Shown piece after piece: positions 1 to 8,098 of a stretch of DNA of 64,000 nt. The DNA lies in NCBI RefSeq assembly GCF_020829665.1, contig NZ_JAIVFT010000022.1:62001-126000 (forward strand), given 5' to 3'. The stretch comes from Nostoc sp. CHAB 5824. Its GTDB lineage: Bacteria; Cyanobacteriota; Cyanobacteriia; Cyanobacteriales; Nostocaceae. The translations under genes and the position numbers were made by a program. The notes beneath the pieces are model-generated. The model worked only from the letters and a program-made list of their open reading frames with translations. It was not told the DNA's origin and made no database searches. Each line of letters starts with the position of its first letter. Positions within the stretch are counted from its first letter, which is position 1.

Positions 1-6
1 AGTAAA

Positions 7-114
7 ATGCGTCAACTCATTATCCAAGTGCCACGGGGAAACGGAAAAGCTGTTATTGATAAGCTATTACGCTTTGAAATTACACAGTCACTTCCTAAGT
101 TCGTTGACCGCTGA
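7..114 (+). pseudogene. Remnant of a DUF389 (TIGR00341-type) membrane protein gene
   Basis: A short frame opens with MRQLIIQVPRGNGKAVIDK, which resembles the N-terminus of cyanobacterial DUF389/TIGR00341-family proteins as I remember them. After about 18 codons the frame runs into a dispersed repeat (57-136) and stops at TGA 112-114, giving 35 codons where the family has several hundred. I read this as the 5' stub of a gene cut off by the repeat. The family assignment rests on one short motif and upstream sequence is outside the window. Confidence 0.4.
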
Positions 115-136
115 CGGTTAACTGTCAACTGTCAAC
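57..136. repeat. Left copy of an ~80 bp inverted dispersed repeat
   Basis: Bases 103-136 are the exact reverse complement of 3820-3853 (34 of 34), and similarity continues with scattered mismatches through 57-102 against 3854-3900. The 34 bp core is itself an imperfect palindrome centred on GTTAAC, built from TGTCAAC-like units. The two copies face each other across 3.7 kb holding the lipoprotein gene and cbiMQO. Confidence 0.85.
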
Positions 137-368
137 ATCCGAGTTCTAGCTGTAATTGCTATTTTCACTAATAATTCCAAATATCAAGCAGTGCTGCGTC
201 ATCATGCTGCTGCCTCCAGAATTGGCGGCAGCAACCCAATGAATTGCATTTCCAGCCAGAGGCTCTTAACGAGGTTTTAAAAGGGTTTTACCTTAAGTTG
301 ACACGTATGATGGAGCAATGGTTTGTCCATGCCCACAATATCCTGTTTGTCCCATGCCCCAAATTAGA

Positions 369-845
369 TTATTCTGGCTGGCTACAGTATTTATTCATCT
401 GATTGACTAACGTATCCGACTGCTTGCCAACCGTTGTAGCTGTTGTCAGTGCTGAGTCAATTTCGGCTCTCGCCTTTTGGATTTTTTCTCTACCAGAGTT
501 CGAGGCGTCTGCTATCTTGGTTGCACCAAGCGCCCTACCTGCAATGGCTACCGCTTGACTGAGATTCTGAAAAATTTTGACAAAACCGCTTTGAAATTCT
601 TTCAGCTTAGGATCTTTTAAATTCAGTTCTCTAATTGATTTAGTCACAAATTCTAAATCTTTAGATAGCTGTATGCTGGTGATCACTTGTGTTCCTTTAT
701 TTTTATCAATCAAAGAAGTTCCAGCATCCACAACTCGAATCAGTCGCTGGCACTGGGAGACTTTATTTTCGCTACAACTAGTAATGAATAAAGCAATGCT
801 TAGGCTAACAGGAGCAAGAACAGTATATTTATGTGAAACAGACAT
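369..845 (-). CDS. Putative small lipoprotein, unknown function
   Basis: The open frame extends further upstream, but I start it at the ATG at 845. The resulting protein (about 158 aa) then begins with MSVSHKYT, a hydrophobic stretch and LFITSC, which looks like a type II (lipoprotein) signal peptide with the lipobox cysteine at about residue 23. A GGGG tract just upstream could serve as a ribosome binding site. The mature part is polar, lysine-rich and predicted mostly helical (for example AIAGRALGATKIADASNSG), with one more cysteine near the end. I recognise no family. It lies downstream of cbiO on the same strand, separated by a polypyrimidine repeat, so it is probably transcribed separately. 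The longer start would place a second hydrophobic segment before the signal. Confidence 0.6.
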   Translation of the reverse strand: MSVSHKYTVLAPVSLSIALFITSCSENKVSQCQRLIRVVDAGTSLIDKNKGTQVITSIQLSKDLEFVTKSIRELNLKDPKLKEFQSGFVKIFQNLSQAVAIAGRALGATKIADASNSGREKIQKARAEIDSALTTATTVGKQSDTLVNQMNKYCSQPE

Positions 846-980
846 TAACACCCCAACAACAATAAAACCGAGAATATAGTATCCAATATTACGAGTAAAT
901 AAGATAACTAAGGTAGGGGGCATTGGGCATGGAGAAGAGGCAAAGGCGTGGAAAGAAGGGTGTCAGATGAGATGGAATTT

Positions 981-1013
981 CCCCCTGCTCCCTGCCCCCT
1001 GCCCCCTGCTCCT
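981..1013. repeat. Low-complexity CCCCTGCTCC-type tract
   Basis: A C-rich run of CCCCTGCTCC/CCCCTGCC units on the + strand. The same class of tract recurs at 7813-7855, 54460-54490, 57050-57080 and 58354-58421. It is common between genes in Nostoc-type genomes. Confidence 0.7.
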
Positions 1014-1028
1014 TATTCTCTGCTGGAA

Positions 1029-1793
1029 TTACCAATCTATCGGCAAACCCAACTGGTCTAAAGTAGCACCATCTTGCAAAAGTGGCTGAATATTGCTATC
1101 TATTTGAATGCGACCACCAGACAGTACCAAAGCGCGTTGAGTAACTCTGCCTAACCAATGTAGGTCATGAGAAGCAATTAATATCACCTGCACGGGTAAC
1201 TTTAACAACACTTGCGCTAAATGACGCCGCCACGCTGGATCAAGACCGTTAGTCGGCTCATCCAAAATTAGAATTGTCGGGTCTAGGGCTAAAATCGAGG
1301 CTAAGGCGGCCAACCGTCTTTGTCCACCAGAAAGTTCGTGGGCGGAACGATTGGCGTAGGCTTCGAGGCCGAAATCAGCTAATAACTGCCGAGCGCGATC
1401 GCAAGCTTTAGCTTGCGACATTCCATAGTTGCGTGGGCCAAAGGTGATATCTTCTAAGATGGTCGGCATAAATAGTTGGTCGTTGGCATCTTGGAAGCTA
1501 AAGCCGATTTTGCGACGTACTTGGGGTAAATTTTTCGGTTCAACCAGGATGCCATTAATCGTAATTTTCCCAGTTTGCGGTTGTTTTAAGCCGATTAGGT
1601 TCTCCAGCAAGGTGCTTTTTCCAGAACCAGTGGCTCCTATCAACGCCACGCGATCGCCCGGATTTAAGGTAAAAGAAATTTCTTGTAATACTGGCTCCTG
1701 GCGAGAATAAGCATACACCAGGTTCTCAACCTCAACCACGGCTGCGTGGGGGTTATGGGTTGGTGATTGGGGATTAGAAGTTAAAGATTTCAA
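1029..1793 (-). CDS. cbiO: Energy-coupling factor ATPase for Co2+/Ni2+ import, CbiO
   Basis: 254 aa ABC ATPase, the cytoplasmic motor of an ECF-type metal importer. Visible motifs are Walker A GATGSGKST near residue 53, the Q-loop in GFSFQDANDQLF (the DANDQLF form is characteristic of CbiO/EcfA proteins), signature ELSGGQRR, Walker B ILILDEPTNGLDP and the switch His in ASHDLHWLG. It is the last gene of cbiM-cbiQ-cbiO, 29 bp after cbiQ. The first ~18 residues (SNPQSPTHNPHAA) look like a translated Nostoc-type intergenic repeat, so the true start may lie slightly downstream. Metal specificity (cobalt or nickel) cannot be read from this subunit. Confidence 0.93.
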   Translation of the reverse strand: MKSLTSNPQSPTHNPHAAVVEVENLVYAYSRQEPVLQEISFTLNPGDRVALIGATGSGKSTLLENLIGLKQPQTGKITINGILVEPKNLPQVRRKIGFSFQDANDQLFMPTILEDITFGPRNYGMSQAKACDRARQLLADFGLEAYANRSAHELSGGQRRLAALASILALDPTILILDEPTNGLDPAWRRHLAQVLLKLPVQVILIASHDLHWLGRVTQRALVLSGGRIQIDSNIQPLLQDGATLDQLGLPIDW

Positions 1794-1822
1794 GATTTAC
1801 AAACTCAATATTCACAACTGCA

Positions 1823-2476
1823 CTAAATTCTGTAAGAAGTTAGAGTTACACAAGCAGCGATCGCCCAAGCTGCTAACAGGGCAAAACGCTCTTTCGGTCT
1901 GAGGGTAGAATCTATGGGCAATTGCCCGTTGTAACCACGAGTTACCATTGCCGCAAAGACTCGCTCTGCTCTTTCCAGACTACGGAGATACAAAGCTCCA
2001 ATCATGGCAGCACTAGCGTAGCGCAACCATCCCGCAGTTCCATTCAAACCGCGTAATTGAGCGCTGCGCTGCATCCGCGTCACTTCTGAGAGCAAAATTT
2101 CCATATATTGACCAGCTAATAACAAGTTCTCTTTTAAAGGTGCTGGTACGGGTAAGCCTTTGAGGGCGATGCCGAAACTGTGGGGTGGTAAGGTTAACAA
2201 AAAACTATTCATGGTAACCAGACAAACCAGTGAACGAATTAGCAAAAAACTGGCTCGTTCCCATCCCAAGGGCAATGCCAGCAATGACAAAAAAATCAAT
2301 TCTGTACCGAGTAATCCTCCCAAGCGGCGAATTGGTACGCGCAACAGCCAAGCCCACAAAAGTGCGATCGCCCCATATACACTTAAGCAATACCAAGCAT
2401 GATGCTTTAATAAAGCTGCTCCCACCACAATCACTAGTGACAGTTGCAAACGTAGTGGTAAGGAAAGTTTAAGCAT
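1823..2476 (-). CDS. cbiQ: ECF transporter transmembrane component CbiQ
   Basis: 217 aa, several hydrophobic segments. It is the T-component that couples the ATPase to the substrate-binding subunit. The cytoplasmic coupling region carries RGLNGTAGWLR and, further on, LERAERVFAAMVTRGYNG, matching the two conserved A-R-G-type motifs of the CbiQ/EcfT family. Its start overlaps the end of cbiM by 8 bp (2469-2476), which implies coupled translation and the operon order cbiM, cbiQ, cbiO on the minus strand. Length is slightly below typical CbiQ (about 225-260 aa) but looks complete. Confidence 0.9.
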   Translation of the reverse strand: MLKLSLPLRLQLSLVIVVGAALLKHHAWYCLSVYGAIALLWAWLLRVPIRRLGGLLGTELIFLSLLALPLGWERASFLLIRSLVCLVTMNSFLLTLPPHSFGIALKGLPVPAPLKENLLLAGQYMEILLSEVTRMQRSAQLRGLNGTAGWLRYASAAMIGALYLRSLERAERVFAAMVTRGYNGQLPIDSTLRPKERFALLAAWAIAACVTLTSYRI

Positions 2477-3392
2477 TATTTGGTTTCACTACCTTGGCAA
2501 TTCCAAAGGCAACAGCAAAGCAAACCGCAGCTCCCACTAGTCCAGCGATACTTGTGCCAATTGGCCCCAAACCCTCAATACCATAGTCAGCTAAGGGAGT
2601 CGGCACAATTACCCGTACTTTACTGGCTAAGTCGATAAAGCCCGTGTTTTCGGCGACTTTCTCTAAACCATCAGGCCATGCTGAGGCAAAGAGTGATAGT
2701 ACTCCCGCAATCAAGAAAATGCTGACAATGGGTACAGACCAACCGCGAAACTCTTGCTGTTCCCCTGGTAACAAATCTGGTCGAGCGGTAGCTAGGTAAG
2801 TCAGCACACCCCCAGTAATTATCCCTTCGCCAATGCCAATCAGAATATGCACACCAGTCATAGCTGGTAAAACTATGGCTACCGGTGCAGTTCCTGAAAG
2901 GGCTAACTCAATGGCACAAGCAATAGCGGCCACCACTACACTTACACCAGCTGCAATGCCAGCAGCTAAAGGTAAGCGCCCTTTAGACCCCCCAAACAGC
3001 CGCTGCAAGGTTTGAGTTAAAACCCAGCCAACCCAAACACCAACTACTGCCATGTTCAAAATGTTTGCTCCTAAGGCTGTAATGCCACCATCAGCAAACA
3101 GCACAGCTTGAATAATTAAAACTGTGGCGATACACAACGTTCCTGCCCAAGGGCTGCCCAAAACGATCGCAGCTAAGGTTCCCCCCAACAAGTGACCACT
3201 AGTACCCCCGGCTACCGGAAAATTGATCATCTGGGCGGCAAAAATGAAGGCGGTGGTTAGTCCCAGTATGGGCGCACGGCGAATACCAAAAGCCTGTTGC
3301 GATCGCTCGAAGGCAATAAAGAGTGCTGTTACACTCGCTAAACCAGTAGCCCCTGCCACTGGAACAGATACAAATCCATCAGGAATATGCAT
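2469..3392 (-). CDS. cbiM: Co2+/Ni2+ ECF substrate-specificity protein CbiM with fused PDGLE (CbiN-like) domain
   Basis: 307 aa. The protein starts MHIPDGF, the family hallmark in which the N-terminus and His2 contribute metal ligands. A multi-span membrane domain follows, with FPVAGGTSGHLLGG including the conserved His of the metal site. After about residue 210 comes an extra region with two hydrophobic segments around WPDGLEKVAE, the PDGLE motif of the CbiN-like small component, so M and N functions are fused. It is the first gene of the operon. Upstream on the coding strand I see no B12 riboswitch, only AT-rich DNA with one short C5/G3 hairpin. Cobalt and nickel both remain possible; ureE/F/G elsewhere in the window show a nickel demand. 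Confidence 0.92.
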   Translation of the reverse strand: MHIPDGFVSVPVAGATGLASVTALFIAFERSQQAFGIRRAPILGLTTAFIFAAQMINFPVAGGTSGHLLGGTLAAIVLGSPWAGTLCIATVLIIQAVLFADGGITALGANILNMAVVGVWVGWVLTQTLQRLFGGSKGRLPLAAGIAAGVSVVVAAIACAIELALSGTAPVAIVLPAMTGVHILIGIGEGIITGGVLTYLATARPDLLPGEQQEFRGWSVPIVSIFLIAGVLSLFASAWPDGLEKVAENTGFIDLASKVRVIVPTPLADYGIEGLGPIGTSIAGLVGAAVCFAVAFGIAKVVKPNNA

Positions 3393-4593
3393 GATCTACC
3401 CTGTAATTTAGATGTTTATGTACTCAATACAAGCAATAAAACAAAGACATTAAATTAATAACAAACAAAATTTTCACCTTTTTTGCAATGCCCTCTTGGG
3501 GGATTTTATGCTGTTACTTTCGAGATATTTACAATCCAATGGCTGTTAAATAGTATATTTATTTACTAGCTTATTAAATTTTGTTAACTTTATTTTTATA
3601 TATATCGCTAAATGTTGATAAATTCTTGGAAAATTTGAAAAAACTTGACTTTAATAAACTAATATGCATTTAATTTGCATCTTCTCAATCGCTAAAAGGC
3701 TGGCTAGGATCGCGTTTATTCTCTACGAAACGCTAGACGAAGATTTTTAATTTTAAATTGCTTTGCTGCTGATATATAAGCTGTCGCGCATTTAACTTGC
3801 ACATCTTCTCGTGTTGGCTGTTGACAGTTGACAGTTAACCGTCAGCGGTCAACGAACCTCATTCCTTCACTGCGTAATTTAAAAGCGTAATAACTTATCA
3901 CTATTTACAGCAGTTTTGATTTATTTGAACCACATTTGTCGTAGGGGCATAGCATTGCGGTGCCCAAAAGCGCGAGTCTATTTACTAAATAGTCTTGATA
4001 TTTATCTAGATTCAAGAATAATTCCGCAGTCAGAGTTCAGAATTTAGAATGCAATTAGCTCTTGATTCATATTTACCACCTTCTTGTTTACGACCAATTT
4101 TAAGATTTTGTGAACCAGTAGTTAGTAAGTAGGTGCAAATAACTAGAAAATGGTGTAATTAGCGTAACGCACAAAAACCTCAAATGCTGCTTTACAGTCT
4201 CCTTAACACATCCTACAACTACTATTTCCTCACGAATAATTTCGGATTGGTAAATTAGCCCTAGTCATACTAAAAAGTCTTCACATAGTCTTAATAAACT
4301 GTATATTTGCTGACTTAGCTGACTTAATGGTACAGTATCGATTGTTTGTATAAAAAAATTATGTAATCGTCCATAAACCACCATAAACATAAATGGTTAA
4401 ATGTAAATTTTAGATGAAGTTTAGGAACATATTTTAAATTGAGGCACGGGAATCACTAAACTTTTCAGAACGGCTAACTGTCATAAAAGTATTCATCAAA
4501 TTTTGACTAACCAGGTTCCAGTCAATCAAGCCAGCAGATGTTCGGCTTTGTTTCTCCCGGTTTTTACACATCCTCGTTCTGTAATGTGAAATT
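3393..4593. other. 1.2 kb gene-free AT-rich intergenic region
   Basis: No supported ORF is present. It separates divergent cbiM (minus) and the GT2 gene (plus). It holds the right copy of the inverted repeat (3820-3900), fragments of other dispersed repeats such as GTAGGGGCATAGCATTGCGG near 3942, and otherwise low-complexity AT-rich DNA. No tRNA, riboswitch or convincing terminator was seen. Confidence 0.6.
3820..3900. repeat. Right copy of the ~80 bp inverted dispersed repeat
   Basis: Bases 3820-3853 are an exact reverse complement of 103-136. The flank 3854-3900 (AACTTATCA at its end) matches 57-102 with scattered substitutions. It lies in the gap upstream of cbiM. Confidence 0.85.
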
Positions 4594-5832
4594 ATGAAGA
4601 CAAACTCATCCAACTCGCTGTTAACAGTACCAACTGGCCCATTAAAGATTTCAGAGTTGCCCCCTAACCGTGTGGCTACAAGTAGTGAATCTATCTATCT
4701 TTCTCTAGTAATTCCTACTTATAAAGAGCGTGACAACATCAAGAATGTGGTCAGCATATTGAGTCAGTTACTGGATGAATCTATTCCAGGAAACTATGAA
4801 TTGATTGTGGTAGACGATGATAGCCCAGACCGAACTTGGGAAATAGCACAATCCTTGACAACAGAATACCCTCAGTTGCGGGTGATGCGACGCCAACAGG
4901 AACGGGGGCTGTCCTCAGCGGTGATTCGTGGGTGGCAAGCAGCCACAGGGAATGTGTTGGGGGTGATTGATGGAGATTTGCAGCATCCACCAGAGGTGCT
5001 GATGCAACTGTTGCGTAGTGTTGAGCAGGGAGCAGATTTGGCAGTAGCTAGCCGTCATGTGGACGGAGGCGGTGTTAGTAGCTGGAGTGTTGTTAGGCGT
5101 TTCTTGTCTCGTGGCGCTCAGTTGTTAGGCTTGGTGATCTTGCCGGGGGTACTGGGCAGAGTTTCCGATCCCATGAGTGGTTATTTTATGGTGCGGCGGA
5201 GTGCGATCGCCAATGCAACACTCAATCCAGTCGGATACAAAATTCTTCTAGAGGTAATCGGGCGGGGAAAGGTAGACCAAGTTGCCGAAGTTGGGTATGT
5301 GTTCTGCGAACGCAAAGAGGGTGAGAGTAAAGTTACATGGAAGCAATATATAGATTACATCCACCACTTGGTGCGGTTGCGGCTTTCCACAGGGCGAGTA
5401 GGACGGTTGAGTAGAAAAATCAATTTCCCAGTTGGTCGATTCCTCCGCTTTGGGTTGGTTGGCTTTAGTGGTCTGTTTGTGGATTTAACGGTGTTTTACT
5501 TGCTGCGTACTGTGATTCATTTAGGTTTAACTCGCAGTACGATTCTTTCGGCCGGAGTGGCAATCATAAATAATTTCCTATGGAATGATTTATGGACTTT
5601 TGGGGATATTTCTCAGGGGCAACGCGATCTGCATCAACGTTTCAAGCGATTCTTGAAGTTCAGTACGATCTGTTTGGCAGGAGTTATATTACAAGCTCTA
5701 ATAATTAACTTTCTCTATAATGTCTTGGGGATAAATGAGTATTTAGCTAAGTTGATAGCGATCGCAGTTGCTACCATCTGGAATTTCTGGATTAACTTGA
5801 AACTTAGCTGGCGCGTCACTGATGTGAAATAA
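4594..5832 (+). CDS. GT2 glycosyltransferase (dolichol-phosphate-mannose synthase-like) fused to GtrA-like membrane domain
   Basis: 412 aa. Residues ~35-260 form a GT-A fold of the DPM1/GtrB type: LSLVIPTYKERDNI, ELIVVDDDSPDRTW, ARG-like ERGLSSAVIRGW, and metal-binding DGDLQHPPE, with the acceptor-region SDPMSGYFMVRR. From about residue 283 (FLRFGLVGFSGLFVDL) four hydrophobic helices match the GtrA/DPMS family. The expected reaction is sugar transfer from a nucleotide sugar to a polyprenyl phosphate, followed by presentation or flipping of the lipid-linked sugar. It is followed 87 bp later by a GT39-like membrane enzyme that could use that lipid-linked donor. No strong ribosome binding site precedes the chosen ATG, and the first ~30 residues are not conserved-looking, so a later start is possible. 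Confidence 0.88.
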   Translation: MKTNSSNSLLTVPTGPLKISELPPNRVATSSESIYLSLVIPTYKERDNIKNVVSILSQLLDESIPGNYELIVVDDDSPDRTWEIAQSLTTEYPQLRVMRRQQERGLSSAVIRGWQAATGNVLGVIDGDLQHPPEVLMQLLRSVEQGADLAVASRHVDGGGVSSWSVVRRFLSRGAQLLGLVILPGVLGRVSDPMSGYFMVRRSAIANATLNPVGYKILLEVIGRGKVDQVAEVGYVFCERKEGESKVTWKQYIDYIHHLVRLRLSTGRVGRLSRKINFPVGRFLRFGLVGFSGLFVDLTVFYLLRTVIHLGLTRSTILSAGVAIINNFLWNDLWTFGDISQGQRDLHQRFKRFLKFSTICLAGVILQALIINFLYNVLGINEYLAKLIAIAVATIWNFWINLKLSWRVTDVK

Positions 5833-5919
5833 TCACAACGAGGGATTTGAGATTTTGATTTTTGTTCTTAGACTTTAGAACGAACCGAAATCTAAAACGT
5901 CAAATCTACAAATCCATTC

Positions 5920-7806
5920 ATGTGGGGCCCGGCAATGAGAGTTTTTTTCCAAGGTGCATTTTATTTTTACAAAAAAATTATCTCGTTGCTACCTGTCTAT
6001 GCTTCTCGCTTCGTGCCCATAGTAGATGCAAGTTCTACCTCACAACGCAAGCAGTGGCATAATTGGCATCGCCTCCCTCCTTTCTGGCTTCACCCCTTGC
6101 TGAACTTGATGTGGTTGATCGTTGGCATCAGTTTGCGTCTAGCCAACTTGACTGCAAAGCCTCCTTGGACTGATGAGTTTTCCACCTTAGTATTTAGCTT
6201 GGGAAATACTTTTTTATCAGTTCCCCTAAATCAAGCGATCGCACCTGATATCTTATTACAACCACTGCAACCAAACCCAGCGGCTAGTATTGGTGATGTC
6301 ATTCATAATTTAGTTACACAAGATACCCATCCACCACTGTATTTTGTGCTGGCTTTCCTGTGGATGAAATTATTTAAGAGCGAAGGAGGATTAGTATCGC
6401 TGTTTGCTGCGCGATCGCTACCAGCTATAATTGGTGCTGCCTCCATTCCATGTGCTTACATATTAGGTAGAGTAGCGTTTCGTTCGCCATTAGTGGGACA
6501 CTTGACTGCTGCCATGATGGCAGTATCACCCTACGGCGTATTTTTAGCACAAGAAGCACGCCATTACAGTTTGGCAGCCTTATGGGTAACTGCTTCCCTC
6601 ATCTGCTTAGTAATTGCCACACGTCATATTCAAAACCGCACGCCTTTACCGTTGTGGATAACACTTTTATGGGTAGAAATTAATGCTTTAGGTCTTGCTA
6701 CTCATTACTTCTTCAGCCTCACCCTCTGTACCGAAGCTGTAGTTTTGATTTTTCTTGCTTGGCTTCAATTGCAGACTAGCAGAAAGTTTTCTCTCTTCTT
6801 CTCTCCTCCCTGGCGGCGGATCTATGCCGTTGCTGTAGGTACTTTTGTGGCGGGTTTAATTTGGCTACCAATCTTTTTAGAGAATAGAAATCGTAGTAAC
6901 TTAACCGAGTGGATTCGAGGTTCGCGCGTCGGACTAGATTGGTTAAGCCCAATTTTTCAAGCTTTAGGAACATTGATTGCAATGATTTCCCTATTACCAG
7001 TTGAATCTTCACAGCTATTGGTTGTGGTTCCTTCTGGCGTGGTGATGCTGACTTTCTTTATTTGGGCAGTACCAATTTTGCTACGCGGGATCAAGATTCA
7101 ACTACAGCACCCAGAAAGCCGGATTATGATTCAGGTGTTTATAGGAGTCGCGATCAGCGCGATCGCTTTATTCTTTATCTTTACGTACTTTTTGGGGATT
7201 GACCTGACTAGGGGTGCTAGATATAACTTTGTTTACTTTCCCGCGATCGTTGTTTTACTAGGCGCAAGTCTCGCAGTTTGTTGGCATCCTCCCAAGGAAT
7301 GGATAGCAAGAGAGCAAGGGAAAAATGGGAAAAAAAGTATAGGCAGATGGGGAATAAACGGGAAAAAAGCCGTGATATTAATTTGGTTAATGGGATTTGT
7401 CAGTGCAGTTACAGTATTTTGCAATCTCGGCTATCAAAAATATTATCGCCCTGACCTTTTTGTGCAGCTAATCCAACAAATATCCCCAGTGCCAGCACTG
7501 ATTGCCACCACCCACAAAACTTATGTACACATTGGGGAAATGATGGGAGTAGCTAGGGAGTTTAAACTTGCAAATTCACGCCAAAATCCTCTGTTTCTCC
7601 TTGCCCATCAAGACCAAGACCCGAATACTTCCACCATTGCTCTAGAAAATACTTTAAAGAAATTACCACGACCTTTTGACTTGTGGCTAGTAAACTTTCA
7701 CGCCCCTGTAGCAGAAGCCGTCAAAACATGCGTTATGTCTGATACTCAATCAATGCCTAGCGTAGATGGTTACGAATATAAACTTTATCATTGCCAGGAG
7801 AGTTAA
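5920..7806 (+). CDS. GT39/PMT-like integral membrane glycosyltransferase
   Basis: 628 aa with roughly ten or more hydrophobic segments. After the first membrane segment the luminal loop has PPWTDEFSTL, an acidic Asp-Glu as in PMT/ArnT (GT-C) enzymes, and later QDTHPPLYFVLAFLWMKLF, the HPPLY motif of the RgtA-D/PMT_2 group. Such enzymes transfer sugars from polyprenyl-phosphate donors on the outer side of the membrane. A soluble C-terminal part (~490-628) ends in a Cys-containing YKLYHCQES. It follows the GT2-GtrA gene on the same strand, which fits a donor-maker/donor-user pair. Residues ~455-480 (REQGKNGKKSIGRWGINGKKA) are low-complexity and may be a repeat-derived linker. The ATG at 5920 is used; ATG 5935 is an alternative. 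Confidence 0.8.
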   Translation: MWGPAMRVFFQGAFYFYKKIISLLPVYASRFVPIVDASSTSQRKQWHNWHRLPPFWLHPLLNLMWLIVGISLRLANLTAKPPWTDEFSTLVFSLGNTFLSVPLNQAIAPDILLQPLQPNPAASIGDVIHNLVTQDTHPPLYFVLAFLWMKLFKSEGGLVSLFAARSLPAIIGAASIPCAYILGRVAFRSPLVGHLTAAMMAVSPYGVFLAQEARHYSLAALWVTASLICLVIATRHIQNRTPLPLWITLLWVEINALGLATHYFFSLTLCTEAVVLIFLAWLQLQTSRKFSLFFSPPWRRIYAVAVGTFVAGLIWLPIFLENRNRSNLTEWIRGSRVGLDWLSPIFQALGTLIAMISLLPVESSQLLVVVPSGVVMLTFFIWAVPILLRGIKIQLQHPESRIMIQVFIGVAISAIALFFIFTYFLGIDLTRGARYNFVYFPAIVVLLGASLAVCWHPPKEWIAREQGKNGKKSIGRWGINGKKAVILIWLMGFVSAVTVFCNLGYQKYYRPDLFVQLIQQISPVPALIATTHKTYVHIGEMMGVAREFKLANSRQNPLFLLAHQDQDPNTSTIALENTLKKLPRPFDLWLVNFHAPVAEAVKTCVMSDTQSMPSVDGYEYKLYHCQES

Positions 7807-7812
7807 TAAGCT

Positions 7813-7855
7813 GGAGCAGAGGGGGCAGGGGAGGCAGGGGGAGCAGGGGAAGAGG
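7813..7855. repeat. Polypurine GGGGCAGGGGAGGCAGG tract
   Basis: G-rich run immediately after the GT39-like stop codon, the same class as the tracts at 981-1013 and 58354-58421 but in opposite orientation. Nothing else is recognisable in 7856-8087. Confidence 0.65.
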
Positions 7856-8087
7856 TATCTGATAGTCGTCTTGGATGGAAGAATTGAGTAATTTAATTTT
7901 TGAAGTTCCCTTAGAGACTCATTAATCCACTTCAGAACCTCAAGGCTTCCAATGCCCTCTGCCCTCCAATCCCCAATCCAGATGCATCTTGTGGAAGTTC
8001 CTCAAATATCGATATCCATAGGAGACTAAAGAAAGAAGAAGAAAATATATCTGACACGTTTTCAAGCAGCGAAGGCTGTAACTAGTT

Positions 8088-8094
8088 AAGGAGG
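8088..8094 (+). promoter_or_regulatory. Strong ribosome binding site AAGGAGG
   Basis: A perfect Shine-Dalgarno sequence, unusual in this window, ends 4 bases before the ATG at 8099 and fixes the start of the nucleotidyltransferase gene. Confidence 0.85.
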
Positions 8095-8098
8095 ATTT

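Noticed and set aside
3393..3560. Possible cobalamin riboswitch upstream of cbiM
   Set aside because: No B12-box or conserved stem architecture could be found on the coding strand; only AT-rich sequence and one short C/G hairpin.
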